Shown here one piece after another: positions 8,038-16,589 of a stretch of DNA of 43,650 nucleotides. The translations under genes were made by a program, and so were the position numbers. The stretch lies in NCBI GenBank assembly GCA_022822405.1, contig JAJEBT010000189.1, forward strand, positions 1 to 43,650. The letters run 5' to 3'. The first letter of the stretch is position 1; each line of letters opens with the position of its first letter. The notes beneath the pieces are model-generated. The model saw only the letters and a list, made by a program, of their open reading frames with translations. It ran no database searches and was not told the DNA's origin. The stretch comes from Alphaproteobacteria bacterium. Its GTDB lineage: Bacteria > Pseudomonadota > Alphaproteobacteria > MPNO01 > UBA830.

Positions 8038-10197
8038 ATGGACGCGGCCGACCGAGTCGATCCTGCATTCGGCGAAGCGGATCTGTCGAACTGCGAAAAA
8101 GAGCAGATTCATCTTGCCGGTTCGATTCAGCCTCACGGCGCTTTGATTGTCGTCGACGAATCCGACGATAACGTCGTCATGGCCAGCGAAAACGCTGGCG
8201 CCTTTCTGGGCATTCCAGGCAATACGGCCGGACGGCGCATAAAGGATCTGCCGGGCAATCTGTTCGAGCGCATCGAGCCGCACCTGAAAAAAGTGCTCAA
8301 TCCTGTATCTTCCGCATTTCGCTGCACTGTCGGCGAGAAGGCAGAGAGCTTCGATGCCACTGTTCATCGGCCAAAAGACAGCGTGTTTGTCGTCGAATTC
8401 GAGCCGGTTTTCGAGTGCTTCGACGCAACGGAAGAACTGGAGCGATTTCTGCGGCAAATTCAAGTCGCTTCGTCGCTTCGGGATTTGTGTAACGACGTTG
8501 CGGAAATTTACAAGGAAATTACCGAGTTCGATCGTGTCATGGTTTATCGTTTCGACGACGAAGGACATGGCGAGGTATATACGGAACGGAAAGAACCCGA
8601 TCTGGAATCTTTCGAAGGCAACTGGTATCCGGCATCGGATATTCCACAAATTGCCCGGCGACTCTATCTGTTAAACCGGGTTCGTGTTCTGGCTGACGTA
8701 AACTATGAGCCAGTCCGCATAGTACCGCAAGTTTGGCCGATTACGGGTGACCAGCTCGACATGTCGTTGTGCGTGCTGCGAAGCATGTCGCCGATTCACA
8801 TCCAGTATCTGAAAAATATGGGTGTCGCTAGCACATTGGTAATCTCTGTCATCGTTGACGGTGAGTTGTGGGGGTTGGTCGCCTGCCACAATTACAGCCC
8901 GCGGAATGTATCCTATGAGATGCGGACGGTTTGTGCACTGATCGCAGAATCGGTCAGCACCAGAATAGCGGCATTGCAGGGCTTCGATCAGGCAGAAGCG
9001 CTGCTGTCTGTCCGCCACCTTGAACAACGTCTCGCCGAGGCTGTCTCACGGGAAGGAGATTGGCGGTCGGCCTTGTTCGGTACCAGCAGCTCTCTGCTCA
9101 AGCCGCTGGATGCGTCGGGCGCTGCACTCCTGTATGAAGACAACGTCTTGACGATTGGCGATGTTCCCAGCACCCAGGAAATAAAGCGCCTCGGAGACTG
9201 GCTGGACGAACGGCCACGACAGGATGTATTCGCAACTTCCTCGCTCAGCAGGGATCGGGCCGAGTTTGCAAATCTCACCGCGATAGCCAGCGGCCTGCTT
9301 GCGACGCCGATATCCGACAACAAGGGCGAGTACCTTATGTGGCTGCGCCCGGAACGGGTGCAAACCGTGACTTGGGGCGGTAATCCGTTGAAGCCGGTCG
9401 AATTCGGAGATTCTCCGAACGATTTGTCGCCGCGCCGTTCCTTCGCAAAATGGCACCAGCTTGTCGAAGGGACGTCCGATAGCTGGACGAACAAACACCT
9501 GACTGCCGCCAAGTTGATCGCCGCGTCGGTTTCCGACGTGATCGTCCAGTTCCGCGCAGTCCAGATGCTGTTGGCGCAAGATCAACTCAAGACAGTCTCA
9601 ATACAGCTCGCCGATTCCTTCCAGCCAATCGTTGTTGCAAACGATCAAGGAAAAATCATTCAAACAAACGATTCATTTCTGCGCCTGGCAGGCGCGAGTC
9701 CCGGTAAATTTCTTTCGATAAAAGACTTGGAGAGACTGTTCGACGAAAGCGAGTATGTTCAGAAAAAACTCAATGGCTTGATAAAGTACAGGCGCCGTTG
9801 GGTCGGCGAAGCGACCATCAAGAGCCTAGATGGTAACTTTACTCCCGTAGTGGTTCGGGCGGATACGGTCTTTGTCGGCGACAGGTTGCTTGGCTATGTG
9901 TTTCATTTCACGAATCTAACGCACAGCAGAAAGGCAGAATCAGCGCGCCGTGAATTCCAGAAAACTGTTGGTGCCGATCAGAGATTATCCAATCTTGAAT
10001 TCGGAGTGTCGTCTTCAATTCTTTACCGGAATTTGTTGACTACGATAATCAGCAACGCCCAACTGGCCGCACTCGAAATCACTGACGATGTCGATGTTGC
10101 GAGAATCCCTGAGCGGTTGGATCATATTCGCCGGTCGGCAGAGCGATCTGCCGAACTGCTCGAACATGCAATTTGGCACGCACGGGATGACAAATGA
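8038..10197 (+). CDS. bphP: bacteriophytochrome with degenerate output module
   Basis: A 719-residue red/far-red photoreceptor with PAS-GAF-PHY photosensory core. Cys19 (LSNCEKEQIHLAGSIQPHG) is the expected biliverdin attachment site of the N-terminal extension. The PASDIP motif is at 198-203 in the GAF domain, and the PHY tongue motif PRRSF is at 465-469. A further PAS domain covers about 525-640. The last 80 residues look like a histidine-kinase dimerisation helix pair, but there is no phospho-accepting histidine in the usual position and no ATPase domain at all. This layout resembles the Bradyrhizobium ORS278 and Rhodopseudomonas palustris phytochromes that antagonise PpsR by direct contact. 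The gene sits directly after ppsR. Its 3' end overlaps bphO on the other strand. Confidence 0.96.
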   Translation: MDAADRVDPAFGEADLSNCEKEQIHLAGSIQPHGALIVVDESDDNVVMASENAGAFLGIPGNTAGRRIKDLPGNLFERIEPHLKKVLNPVSSAFRCTVGEKAESFDATVHRPKDSVFVVEFEPVFECFDATEELERFLRQIQVASSLRDLCNDVAEIYKEITEFDRVMVYRFDDEGHGEVYTERKEPDLESFEGNWYPASDIPQIARRLYLLNRVRVLADVNYEPVRIVPQVWPITGDQLDMSLCVLRSMSPIHIQYLKNMGVASTLVISVIVDGELWGLVACHNYSPRNVSYEMRTVCALIAESVSTRIAALQGFDQAEALLSVRHLEQRLAEAVSREGDWRSALFGTSSSLLKPLDASGAALLYEDNVLTIGDVPSTQEIKRLGDWLDERPRQDVFATSSLSRDRAEFANLTAIASGLLATPISDNKGEYLMWLRPERVQTVTWGGNPLKPVEFGDSPNDLSPRRSFAKWHQLVEGTSDSWTNKHLTAAKLIAASVSDVIVQFRAVQMLLAQDQLKTVSIQLADSFQPIVVANDQGKIIQTNDSFLRLAGASPGKFLSIKDLERLFDESEYVQKKLNGLIKYRRRWVGEATIKSLDGNFTPVVVRADTVFVGDRLLGYVFHFTNLTHSRKAESARREFQKTVGADQRLSNLEFGVSSSILYRNLLTTIISNAQLAALEITDDVDVARIPERLDHIRRSAERSAELLEHAIWHARDDK

Positions 10198-10850
10198 CGG
10201 AAAGAAGACGATCCAATCTGTAAACATTCTCTTGAAATCGAATCGACTTCTTCTGAAAGAGCAATATTGAGTCTGAATGCTACGACCGCCTCTTCGACCG
10301 CGAGGACGTCAACCACCCCGCTTGTACCCGCGAGATCAATACGAGTTCGGTACTCCCTGGCGAAAGCCGGGACATCCGCAATTTTCGGATAGCTGTAGAA
10401 TTGTAGCGCTTCGTCCGTTATACCGGCTTTCTCTTGCAGAAGTCTGCGAATGATGCGTCCGCCGTTTACGTCGCCGAGATACCGCGTGTAGGCATGTGCC
10501 ACGATGGCACTGGAACATCGCTCCGCATAGTCGATCTGATCGATGTAGCGTCGGGCGGATGCCAATATCGGAAGGGAATCCCGCCATGACGGTCCGGCGA
10601 AGCAGACGAGATCGGCGCCGGCAGGTCCGCGACGATACAATCTCGTTTCTCGAACGCAGGCGATTGCCGGGTCGCGCCGCTGCCTGTCCAACGCCCTTTC
10701 GAGGGCGGAATATACGGCGTGCAAATTCCTCAGATAGACCGCATACGCGAAGGGATCCGCCTGGCCGCGCAGAATTCGGCTGACGATGCCGGATCGTTCG
10801 GCCTTTGCATGGACGCGCCGGGTCGCGTCCTTCAGCCGATCCGCAAGCAT
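10122..10850 (-). CDS. bphO: heme oxygenase, supplies biliverdin to the phytochrome
   Basis: A 242-residue heme oxygenase that opens heme to biliverdin IX-alpha, the chromophore of BphP. The proximal heme ligand is His14 (RRVHAKAER), and the distal-helix signature HAYTRYLGDVNGGRII is intact. Homology covers about the first 205 residues. The last 30 or so residues are serine/arginine-rich and lie in the 76-base stretch that overlaps the 3' end of bphP, so the tail may be a by-product of the overlap. No Shine-Dalgarno sequence precedes the ATG: the bases upstream are the U tract of the puf terminator. It may be expressed by read-through from pufM or be weakly translated. bphO, hmuO and hemO are all used as symbols for this family. 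Confidence 0.92.
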   Translation of the reverse strand: MLADRLKDATRRVHAKAERSGIVSRILRGQADPFAYAVYLRNLHAVYSALERALDRQRRDPAIACVRETRLYRRGPAGADLVCFAGPSWRDSLPILASARRYIDQIDYAERCSSAIVAHAYTRYLGDVNGGRIIRRLLQEKAGITDEALQFYSYPKIADVPAFAREYRTRIDLAGTSGVVDVLAVEEAVVAFRLNIALSEEVDSISRECLQIGSSSFRHLSSRACQIACSSSSADRSADRRI

Positions 10851-10859
10851 AGACGGTAG

Positions 10860-10956
10860 AAAAAAAGAGCCATACTCGACGAAACCAGTGCTGCCTGATC
10901 GGTCGCCCGAGTGCCATGGGAATATACGTCTCGTGCGACCTTACGTCGAGTATGGC
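10860..10956 (-). terminator. puf operon terminator, long hairpin with U7
   Basis: Read on the minus strand, a perfect 13-bp inverted repeat (arms GCCATACTCGACG at 10944-10956 and its complement at 10869-10881) encloses a second stem (GGTCGC/GCGACC at 10901-10906 and 10935-10940, extended by CGAG/CTCG after a mismatch). The outer arm is followed two bases later by seven T residues (10866-10860). This is the shape of a factor-independent terminator, though the stacked inner stem is larger than usual. It starts 15 bases after the pufM stop and its U tract ends 9 bases before the bphO start codon. Confidence 0.75.
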
Positions 10957-10971
10957 AAGGACTGGCGATCA

Positions 10972-11937
10972 TTATTGGCCGAACAGCGGATTATCGGTCG
11001 AGCTCGGGAATTCGCGCTCCTCCGGTGCGAACCCGTGCTGGATTGCCCATTCGTACCAGTTGTCCACAACCGTTCCGGTCAGGATAATTCCGATGCCGCC
11101 GGTCAGAGGGCAAAGGACCGCAAACCACCAGGCCCATCGATGGATCGATTCCATCGTTGCGTTGAATCCCATCGTCCAACGCCAGAATAAGGCGGCCCGT
11201 TCGGCAGCCGTACCCCGGTCGGTAATTTGTTCGATTTCCCGTTCTCCGCCGAACCGGCTGACGGCCAGGATAGTAGCGCCGTGCATGGCGAACAGCAGGG
11301 CCGCGCCATAAAGAAATACGATGGAGAGAGCGTGAAACGGATTGTAGAACAGGTTTCCGTAGGTCAACGAAAATGTATTTGTCCAATCCAGGTGCGTAAA
11401 AACACCGAACGGAACCGCTTCGCTCCATTTGCCCATTAACAACGGGCGTATGAAGCCGAGAACTAGATATAACCAGATGGCGGACGCGAAGGCCCAGGCG
11501 ACATGCGTCCCCATGCCGAGCTCGACGGCCCGGCGATAGGTTCTGATCCACCACAGAATGATCGACATGGTGAGGAAAAAGCCGGCCATGAGCCACCAGC
11601 CGCCTTCCGCCAGCGGCGGGAAACTCAAGCCGTACTCTTCGGCCGGCGGATCCAGTGTTAGCCAAGGCAGCAAGCCGATAAACTTGAAAACGTCCCAGTC
11701 GACCGAAGCCCACATGTTGAGGCCGATAATCTCGATCGCAATGAACCCGAACAGAAGCGACGCGACACCGGCATGGCCGAGATAGATCGGGCCGATTTGG
11801 GCATTGCCGACCTTGCCCAGCCAGTACGAAAATATGCCCTTACCGGTTCGCGGCGAGTTTCCGCGGGGAAGCTTGACGCCCGCCTCAATCGGACCCCTTA
11901 CCTGGACTTGCGTAAAGATGTTCTGGTATGCCGCCAT
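10972..11937 (-). CDS. pufM: photosynthetic reaction centre M subunit
   Basis: A 321-residue membrane protein with five helices, binding the special-pair half, bacteriochlorophyll, bacteriopheophytin and QA with PufL and PuhA. Family stretches are clear: [43 protein letters not shown] and [14 protein letters not shown], which carry pigment and iron ligands. The N-terminus ([16 protein letters not shown]) matches other M subunits. It starts 18 bases after pufL. No pufC (tetrahaem cytochrome) follows; the operon ends with a hairpin terminator and then bphO. Confidence 0.98.
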   Translation of the reverse strand: MAAYQNIFTQVQVRGPIEAGVKLPRGNSPRTGKGIFSYWLGKVGNAQIGPIYLGHAGVASLLFGFIAIEIIGLNMWASVDWDVFKFIGLLPWLTLDPPAEEYGLSFPPLAEGGWWLMAGFFLTMSIILWWIRTYRRAVELGMGTHVAWAFASAIWLYLVLGFIRPLLMGKWSEAVPFGVFTHLDWTNTFSLTYGNLFYNPFHALSIVFLYGAALLFAMHGATILAVSRFGGEREIEQITDRGTAAERAALFWRWTMGFNATMESIHRWAWWFAVLCPLTGGIGIILTGTVVDNWYEWAIQHGFAPEEREFPSSTDNPLFGQ

Positions 11938-11955
11938 TCTATTGGCTCCCCTTAC

Positions 11956-12780
11956 CTACTCCCAGATCGGCAGTTCGCGCCAGTAGTTCCACCAGTCGAC
12001 CCAAGGTTCCGTCCAGAACGGTCCGCTGATCACGATGCAAATTGCGCTCCAGAATCCTGCGTTGAGAGCCAGAAACAGTCCCAAGCGGTGAATTCCCAAG
12101 GTGCCAATCGAATAGCCGATCAAATCCTTGAAAAACGTATCTTCGTGTTCCGGCGTCTTCACTTTCTCATTCTTGCCCGGATTAGTCGATGAAAGAACCA
12201 GGGCTCCATGCAGGGCAAGAGCCAGACATGTGGTAAAGAAGAACGTAATCGCGACCATATGGGCCGGGTTGTAGTGGAAATTTCCATACTGATAGCCGAT
12301 CACGGAAACCCAGTCCAAATGGCTGAATATCCCATAGGGGAACGCGTGCGCCCAGGCGCCCAGCAAGACCGGACGAATAACGACAAGAGTAACGTAAGCG
12401 AGAATGGCGAAGCTGAATGCAAAAGGTATGTGATATCCCATACCCAGTTTCCGGGCGATCTCCACCTGGCGCAACGCCCAAGAGACGAAGGCGCCGATGG
12501 CGCACGCCGTGATGATTTGCCATAAACCGCCTTCTTTGAGAGGTGCAAAGCCGAGACCGTACTTGATGTCCGGCGGATCGATGCTTATTTTCCAGATATT
12601 CCATGTCGGTCCGATCGCCGCTCCGTAGACAATCAGCGCGGTTCCCAGCGACGCAAAGATGATGGTCGTGACGCCGAAGAAGCCCACATAAAATGGGCCG
12701 ACCCAAAAGTCGAACAGGTCGCCGCCGATCAGCGTTCCTCCGCGAATCCGATATTTCCGTTCGAAGCTGAGCAATGCCAT
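11956..12780 (-). CDS. pufL: photosynthetic reaction centre L subunit
   Basis: A 274-residue five-helix membrane protein starting [20 protein letters not shown], the canonical L subunit. It binds QB and half of the special pair. The stretches [34 protein letters not shown] and [14 protein letters not shown] are diagnostic and include His ligands for bacteriochlorophyll and the non-haem iron. Length is as usual (about 275). It is separated from pufA by 109 bases that can fold into a hairpin, a common arrangement that lets LH1 mRNA outlast the L/M part. Confidence 0.98.
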   Translation of the reverse strand: MALLSFERKYRIRGGTLIGGDLFDFWVGPFYVGFFGVTTIIFASLGTALIVYGAAIGPTWNIWKISIDPPDIKYGLGFAPLKEGGLWQIITACAIGAFVSWALRQVEIARKLGMGYHIPFAFSFAILAYVTLVVIRPVLLGAWAHAFPYGIFSHLDWVSVIGYQYGNFHYNPAHMVAITFFFTTCLALALHGALVLSSTNPGKNEKVKTPEHEDTFFKDLIGYSIGTLGIHRLGLFLALNAGFWSAICIVISGPFWTEPWVDWWNYWRELPIWE

Positions 12781-12828
12781 CTCGAACCTCTCCGGTATTC
12801 AGGCGCCTCGAGCACCTTCTGTTGCCTG

Positions 12829-12879
12829 ACCGGTCAGAACGATTGTGCTCACTTTTGGCACGCAACCGTCCCGACCGGT
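12829..12879 (-). other. pufA-pufL intercistronic inverted repeat
   Basis: On the puf strand, ACCGGTC (12879-12873) can pair with GACCGGT (12835-12829), seven base pairs, with a shorter GTGC/GCAC pair inside the loop. In Rhodobacter a hairpin at this place protects the pufBA segment from 3' decay and sets the LH1 to reaction-centre ratio. The arm here is short and itself palindromic, so the assignment is tentative. Confidence 0.35.
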
Positions 12880-12889
12880 AGAGAAATGG

Positions 12890-13090
12890 CTAGAGAAATA
12901 CCCGCTTCGGTTGCAAAGATTCGGGCTGGTAAAGCGAAGAACTCGCCTCCGTTTTCCGCGGGCCTTCGATCCAGTTGAACCTGTCGGTTCCCAGCAGAAT
13001 GAAGTGAATGAGCAGTGCGAGAACGAACAGGAATATGAACAACCCGACGAGCATCCGCCGCGGATCGAACATCAACCATAAGCGCCACAT
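12890..13090 (-). CDS. pufA: light-harvesting LH1 alpha polypeptide
   Basis: A 66-residue single-helix antenna polypeptide starting [20 protein letters not shown], very close to the alpha chain of Rhodospirillum rubrum LH1. His29 is the bacteriochlorophyll ligand, and Trp40 (DRFNWIEG) is in the place of the tryptophan that hydrogen-bonds the acetyl group. The C-terminal tail (about residues 45-66) is somewhat longer than in R. rubrum. AGGAGGATCG precedes the start by a normal distance, and the pufB stop lies 14 bases upstream. Confidence 0.97.
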   Translation of the reverse strand: MWRLWLMFDPRRMLVGLFIFLFVLALLIHFILLGTDRFNWIEGPRKTEASSSLYQPESLQPKRVFL

Positions 13091-13104
13091 TTTCGATCCT
13101 CCTG

Positions 13105-13350
13105 TTAGATGTAAGTGGCGAAGGCATGGAGTTGCGACACGACAAACTGTGCGCTTGAGACGCTGTCAGCCGGGATTGCCGAGTAGCCTTCCACCCCTGG
13201 AAACCACGGACGCCATACCCAGGCCAGTATGTGGGCAATGATGGCGATGACCGTGAAGATGATGAAGCTCGACACAAAAATTCTGTGGAATTCCTGCGCT
13301 TCGCCTTCAGTGAGTCCCGATAGGGAGCCACTATCTTCTCTTTGAGCCAT
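13105..13350 (-). CDS. pufB: light-harvesting LH1 beta polypeptide with C-terminal extension
   Basis: An 81-residue antenna polypeptide. Residues 10-57 ([16 protein letters not shown] through [12 protein letters not shown]) match Rhodospirillum rubrum LH1 beta, with His40 as bacteriochlorophyll ligand and His22 conserved. R. rubrum beta ends at about the same GYS, but here the frame runs on for 24 more residues ([20 protein letters not shown] and four more) before a TAA. The ATG at 13350 follows GGAGGAA at a normal distance, which fixes the start. It is the first puf gene: no pufQ is found in the 205 bases before it. Confidence 0.96.
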   Translation of the reverse strand: MAQREDSGSLSGLTEGEAQEFHRIFVSSFIIFTVIAIIAHILAWVWRPWFPGVEGYSAIPADSVSSAQFVVSQLHAFATYI

Positions 13351-13446
13351 AGTAGAGGTTCCTCCAGTCCGTTTGACCTTCAGGGCTGTTGCCGGGCAGA
13401 CGTGCCGCGGCGCGATTCGTTCCGGCCCGCAGGCCGAAACCGACAA

Positions 13447-13497
13447 TTCGTCCGAAACGAATAGGACGAACATTCCAATGTCGCGCCCGAAGGCGCG
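13447..13497 (-). other. two hairpins in the bchZ-pufB gap
   Basis: Within the 205-base gap between bchZ and pufB, two inverted repeats follow each other on the coding strand. The first is CGCGCC-TTCG-GGCGCG (13497-13482), a GC stem with a UUCG-type tetraloop. The second has TTCGTCC arms around a 10-base loop (13470-13447). Neither is followed by a U tract. They could slow transcription, mark RNA processing, or protect the 5' end of the puf message. No PpsR box and no pufQ reading frame were found in this gap. Confidence 0.5.
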
Positions 13498-13555
13498 CCG
13501 ACGCACTGACGCTGAATGCCGGAACGGACGAACCGACGATGCGAAGTCGGCAAAA

Positions 13556-15010
13556 TCATGCCGCCTCCTGCGCCGTGTCGGTTCGGCTGCGTCGGAAGTT
13601 CTCGAGGGTAATGCGCGCTTCGGCATGCTGTCGGGCGTGCCGCTCCGCCGTGTCGCGAAGTTTCTTGGCGGCCGAGATTCGGACCAGCACGGGCTCCAGC
13701 TCGACGATCCTTTGTAGTTCCGCATGGGCATCGTCGTCCCAAGGCAATTCCTGGTGCAAACGGGACAGCGTGCCATCGACCGCATCCAGGTCGGTCGAGA
13801 GCGGCAGGATGTGAAACAGCGCGTCGAACAGGGCGTTGCAGACTTCCTGGATCAGGTAGGTCGCGCCGGAATAGCCCATGAACGGAGTACCGGTGTGCCG
13901 CCGGATCGCAGCGCCCGGAAAGGATGCCGGTATGAAGACCGCGCGGCCGCCGATTTCGCTGAGATACATGCGCTCGTTGTAGCTGCCGAACAGCACGAGC
14001 GGCATCTGCTCGCAAATGGCCGATCGAACCGCGTCATTGTCCGGCTTGGCCCCGGCGCAGCGCGAAACGGCGAAACGGCACGGAAGGCCCATATCCTCTT
14101 CCAGAAACAGGCGAACCCCACGCGCATAGGTCTCGTTCGCCACGATGCCGAATGTTGCCGTGGCGAAGAAATCCTGGGTCACCGAGCGCCAGAGATCCCA
14201 TAACGGTTTGATCGTCGAGTGCTTCTCGTTCTCGATGAACGGCTCGGGATCGAGATCAAGCAGCTCGCCGAGCTTGCGAAGAAACGCCGTTGTCGAGTGC
14301 AGCCCGATCGGCGCCTGAAGATAAGGCTTGCCTAGGGCTTCGCAGAGCAAGCGGCCATACTCGCGGTACAGGCAGACATTGACATCGGCGTCGACGAGGC
14401 GTGGCGTATCGGCCAAATGGCTGCCCAGCGGAAAGACCAAATTGATTTCGGCGCCGATTCCCTCGATCAGCCGCTGGATTTCCGCCAGGTCGGACGGCAT
14501 GTTGAACATGCCGTAGGCCGGCCCGATGATGTTCACCCGCGGCATCGCATCGGGGGCGCGTTTCTTCGCGGTCGGCATGCGTCCGCGCTTGACGCCATAC
14601 TCCGCCCAGAGCCAGTTGAGCGCTCGGTCCGCGCTCTGCCACTGATCCTCGTCGATGGTGCGGGGCAGGAACCGTTGAATATTGGTGCCTTCCGGGGTTA
14701 CGCCACCGCCGATCATTTCGGCAATCGATCCCGTAACCACGACGGCCGGCAGCGCCGGATCGAGCGTCTGGTGCGCCCGCTTCATTGCGCCTTCCGTGCC
14801 GGTCTGCCCGAGTTCCTCCTCGGCAAGTCCGGTCACGCATATCGGCAATTCATGGGGCGGAAGCGCGTCCGTATAGTGTAGCACCGAGGTTACAGGAAGG
14901 TTTTCGCATCCGACGGGGCCGTCGATGATGACCTGCAGGCCCTTTATCGCGGTGAAGACATACACCGACCCCCAGTAGCCGCCGGCGCGATCGTGATCCT
15001 GGATCAGCAT
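13556..15010 (-). CDS. bchZ: chlorophyllide a reductase subunit Z
   Basis: A 484-residue nitrogenase-like subunit. With BchY it forms the catalytic component that reduces the C7-C8 bond of chlorophyllide a (B ring) with electrons from BchX. The N-terminus [20 protein letters not shown] and the stretches [26 protein letters not shown], [16 protein letters not shown] and [15 protein letters not shown] are typical. The conserved Cys in GPVGCENLP is the iron-sulphur/substrate-side cysteine region. The ATG at 15010 overlaps the end of bchY by seven bases. An in-frame extension further upstream lies inside bchY and is not used. Confidence 0.97.
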   Translation of the reverse strand: MLIQDHDRAGGYWGSVYVFTAIKGLQVIIDGPVGCENLPVTSVLHYTDALPPHELPICVTGLAEEELGQTGTEGAMKRAHQTLDPALPAVVVTGSIAEMIGGGVTPEGTNIQRFLPRTIDEDQWQSADRALNWLWAEYGVKRGRMPTAKKRAPDAMPRVNIIGPAYGMFNMPSDLAEIQRLIEGIGAEINLVFPLGSHLADTPRLVDADVNVCLYREYGRLLCEALGKPYLQAPIGLHSTTAFLRKLGELLDLDPEPFIENEKHSTIKPLWDLWRSVTQDFFATATFGIVANETYARGVRLFLEEDMGLPCRFAVSRCAGAKPDNDAVRSAICEQMPLVLFGSYNERMYLSEIGGRAVFIPASFPGAAIRRHTGTPFMGYSGATYLIQEVCNALFDALFHILPLSTDLDAVDGTLSRLHQELPWDDDAHAELQRIVELEPVLVRISAAKKLRDTAERHARQHAEARITLENFRRSRTDTAQEAA

Positions 15011-16569
15011 CCGACCGCTCCCTCGACCGCGGCGGACTTGACGTCCGCCTCCGGAATTCTTGCGTGTTTGGACGCCGACGGTTTCGGCGGCACGCCGCGC
15101 CAGATACCGGCCGTGTCGCCTTCGCCCACGCCCTCGAAGAAGGTGCACATCGCTTCGAATTTCGCTTTGCCGGCAATGGCCCCATTGACGACCTGCGCCA
15201 GGGAGCCGGCTCCTGCCGGACCCATCAGGGGCCGCGCCGAAATCAAATTCGTAAAGTAGAGCGCCGGGGTCGCCTTCGCCTTCGCCTTTTGTACGACCGG
15301 CGTGGTGCCGATCGCCAGGTCGGGCTCGAACGCTGCCATGGCGGCGAGATCCTGTTCGAGCGAAGCGCGGAACTGGAGATGGACCCCCCTGGTTTCGAGC
15401 CACTCTCGATCCGGGTCGGACCAGCTTGTACTGGGGCAGGCGGTCCCGACATACCGGACGTCGGCGCCGCTTTCGACGAGCAACCGTGCGACCAGAAGTT
15501 CCGATCCCTCGTATCCGGAAAGTGTTACGCGCCCATCGATCGGCGCGTTCTCCAAAGCGCCGGCTATAACCGGCAGGATTTGGTTCTTGGCCGCCTCAAT
15601 CTTGGTCCGGCCGACGCCGCACGCCGCGCCTACCGCTTCGAGCCATTCAGCCGTCCCGTCCTGCCCTACAGGCGCCGAGCCGACCACGCTACGGCCTGCC
15701 GTTTCAAACTCGCGAATCGCGCTCGCATAAAAGGGGTGGATTGCGGCGACCGCGGCGCAATCCAGCGCCGCATAGAGCTCGCGCCACTCGCGCGTCGGCA
15801 CGACCGGGCCGGCGGCGAGCTCCATCGGCGCCAGCATCGCCGCGATCCCGACGGGATCGGCCGGGAACATTTCGCCCAGCATTGTCACCGTCGGAAGTCC
15901 CGAACCGGCCTGGCGCGGCGCCTGAACCGGACCGCTTTCCGCCTCCGTACGCGCGTAGTTGAGCATCGCCCCGGCAATGACGTCTTTCGCTTCCGCGTGA
16001 GTCGGCACACCGAATCCCGGCACGTCGATGCCGATGATGCGGACGCCGTTGATTTCGTTGGGTAGAAGTCGCAGCGGAACGCCCGAGGCTGTCGGCACGC
16101 ACAGGTTGGTGACGACGATCGCGTCATATTTCTCCGGATCGGCCAGCCCGTAGACGGCGTCCCGGATGTCTTCGAACAGCTTGCCGGTGACCAGCGTTTC
16201 GGAATTGAACGGCACATAGCCGACAGAACGGCGCGCACCGTAAAAGTGGGATGTGAAGGTCAGCCCGTAGACGCAACAGGCCGAACCGGAAAGAACGGTC
16301 GCTGTCCGCCGCATGCGCAGGCCCACGCGCAGCGACCCGAACGCCGGGCACATGCTCTGCGGCTGGTCGTGCGGCCCGATTTCGTAGTCAGCCGCGTAGC
16401 GTTCAAGCAATTCCGAATTGCCGGCCGCCTGTGCCGCTGCCCGCATCGTTTCCGCCCCGGCATGGCATCCGCCTTCCGTCGCGACGTCCGGCGTGCCGAT
16501 GACGGCAACCTCGCGTTCCCTGTTGTCGGGACTTCTCGAAGCTCTGTCGCTGGCGAGGTAGTCGGTCAT
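15004..16569 (-). CDS. bchY: chlorophyllide a reductase subunit Y
   Basis: A 521-residue nitrogenase-like protein, partner of BchZ in chlorophyllide a oxidoreductase. Cysteine-containing segments [30 protein letters not shown] and [16 protein letters not shown] are in the expected places for [4Fe-4S] ligation shared with BchZ. The start [16 protein letters not shown] at 16569 was chosen because homology begins soon after; the frame is open for 26 more codons. The gap from bchX is 20 bases. The 3' end overlaps bchZ. Confidence 0.97.
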   Translation of the reverse strand: MTDYLASDRASRSPDNREREVAVIGTPDVATEGGCHAGAETMRAAAQAAGNSELLERYAADYEIGPHDQPQSMCPAFGSLRVGLRMRRTATVLSGSACCVYGLTFTSHFYGARRSVGYVPFNSETLVTGKLFEDIRDAVYGLADPEKYDAIVVTNLCVPTASGVPLRLLPNEINGVRIIGIDVPGFGVPTHAEAKDVIAGAMLNYARTEAESGPVQAPRQAGSGLPTVTMLGEMFPADPVGIAAMLAPMELAAGPVVPTREWRELYAALDCAAVAAIHPFYASAIREFETAGRSVVGSAPVGQDGTAEWLEAVGAACGVGRTKIEAAKNQILPVIAGALENAPIDGRVTLSGYEGSELLVARLLVESGADVRYVGTACPSTSWSDPDREWLETRGVHLQFRASLEQDLAAMAAFEPDLAIGTTPVVQKAKAKATPALYFTNLISARPLMGPAGAGSLAQVVNGAIAGKAKFEAMCTFFEGVGEGDTAGIWRGVPPKPSASKHARIPEADVKSAAVEGAVGC

Positions 16570-16589
16570 CGGAGTTGCCGCCCGCACGT

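Noticed and set aside
13351..13555. Possible pufQ between bchZ and pufB
   Set aside because: No frame of suitable length with a start, ribosome binding site and PufQ-like helix on the puf strand; longer open frames here are out-of-frame readings of bchZ or pufB sequence.
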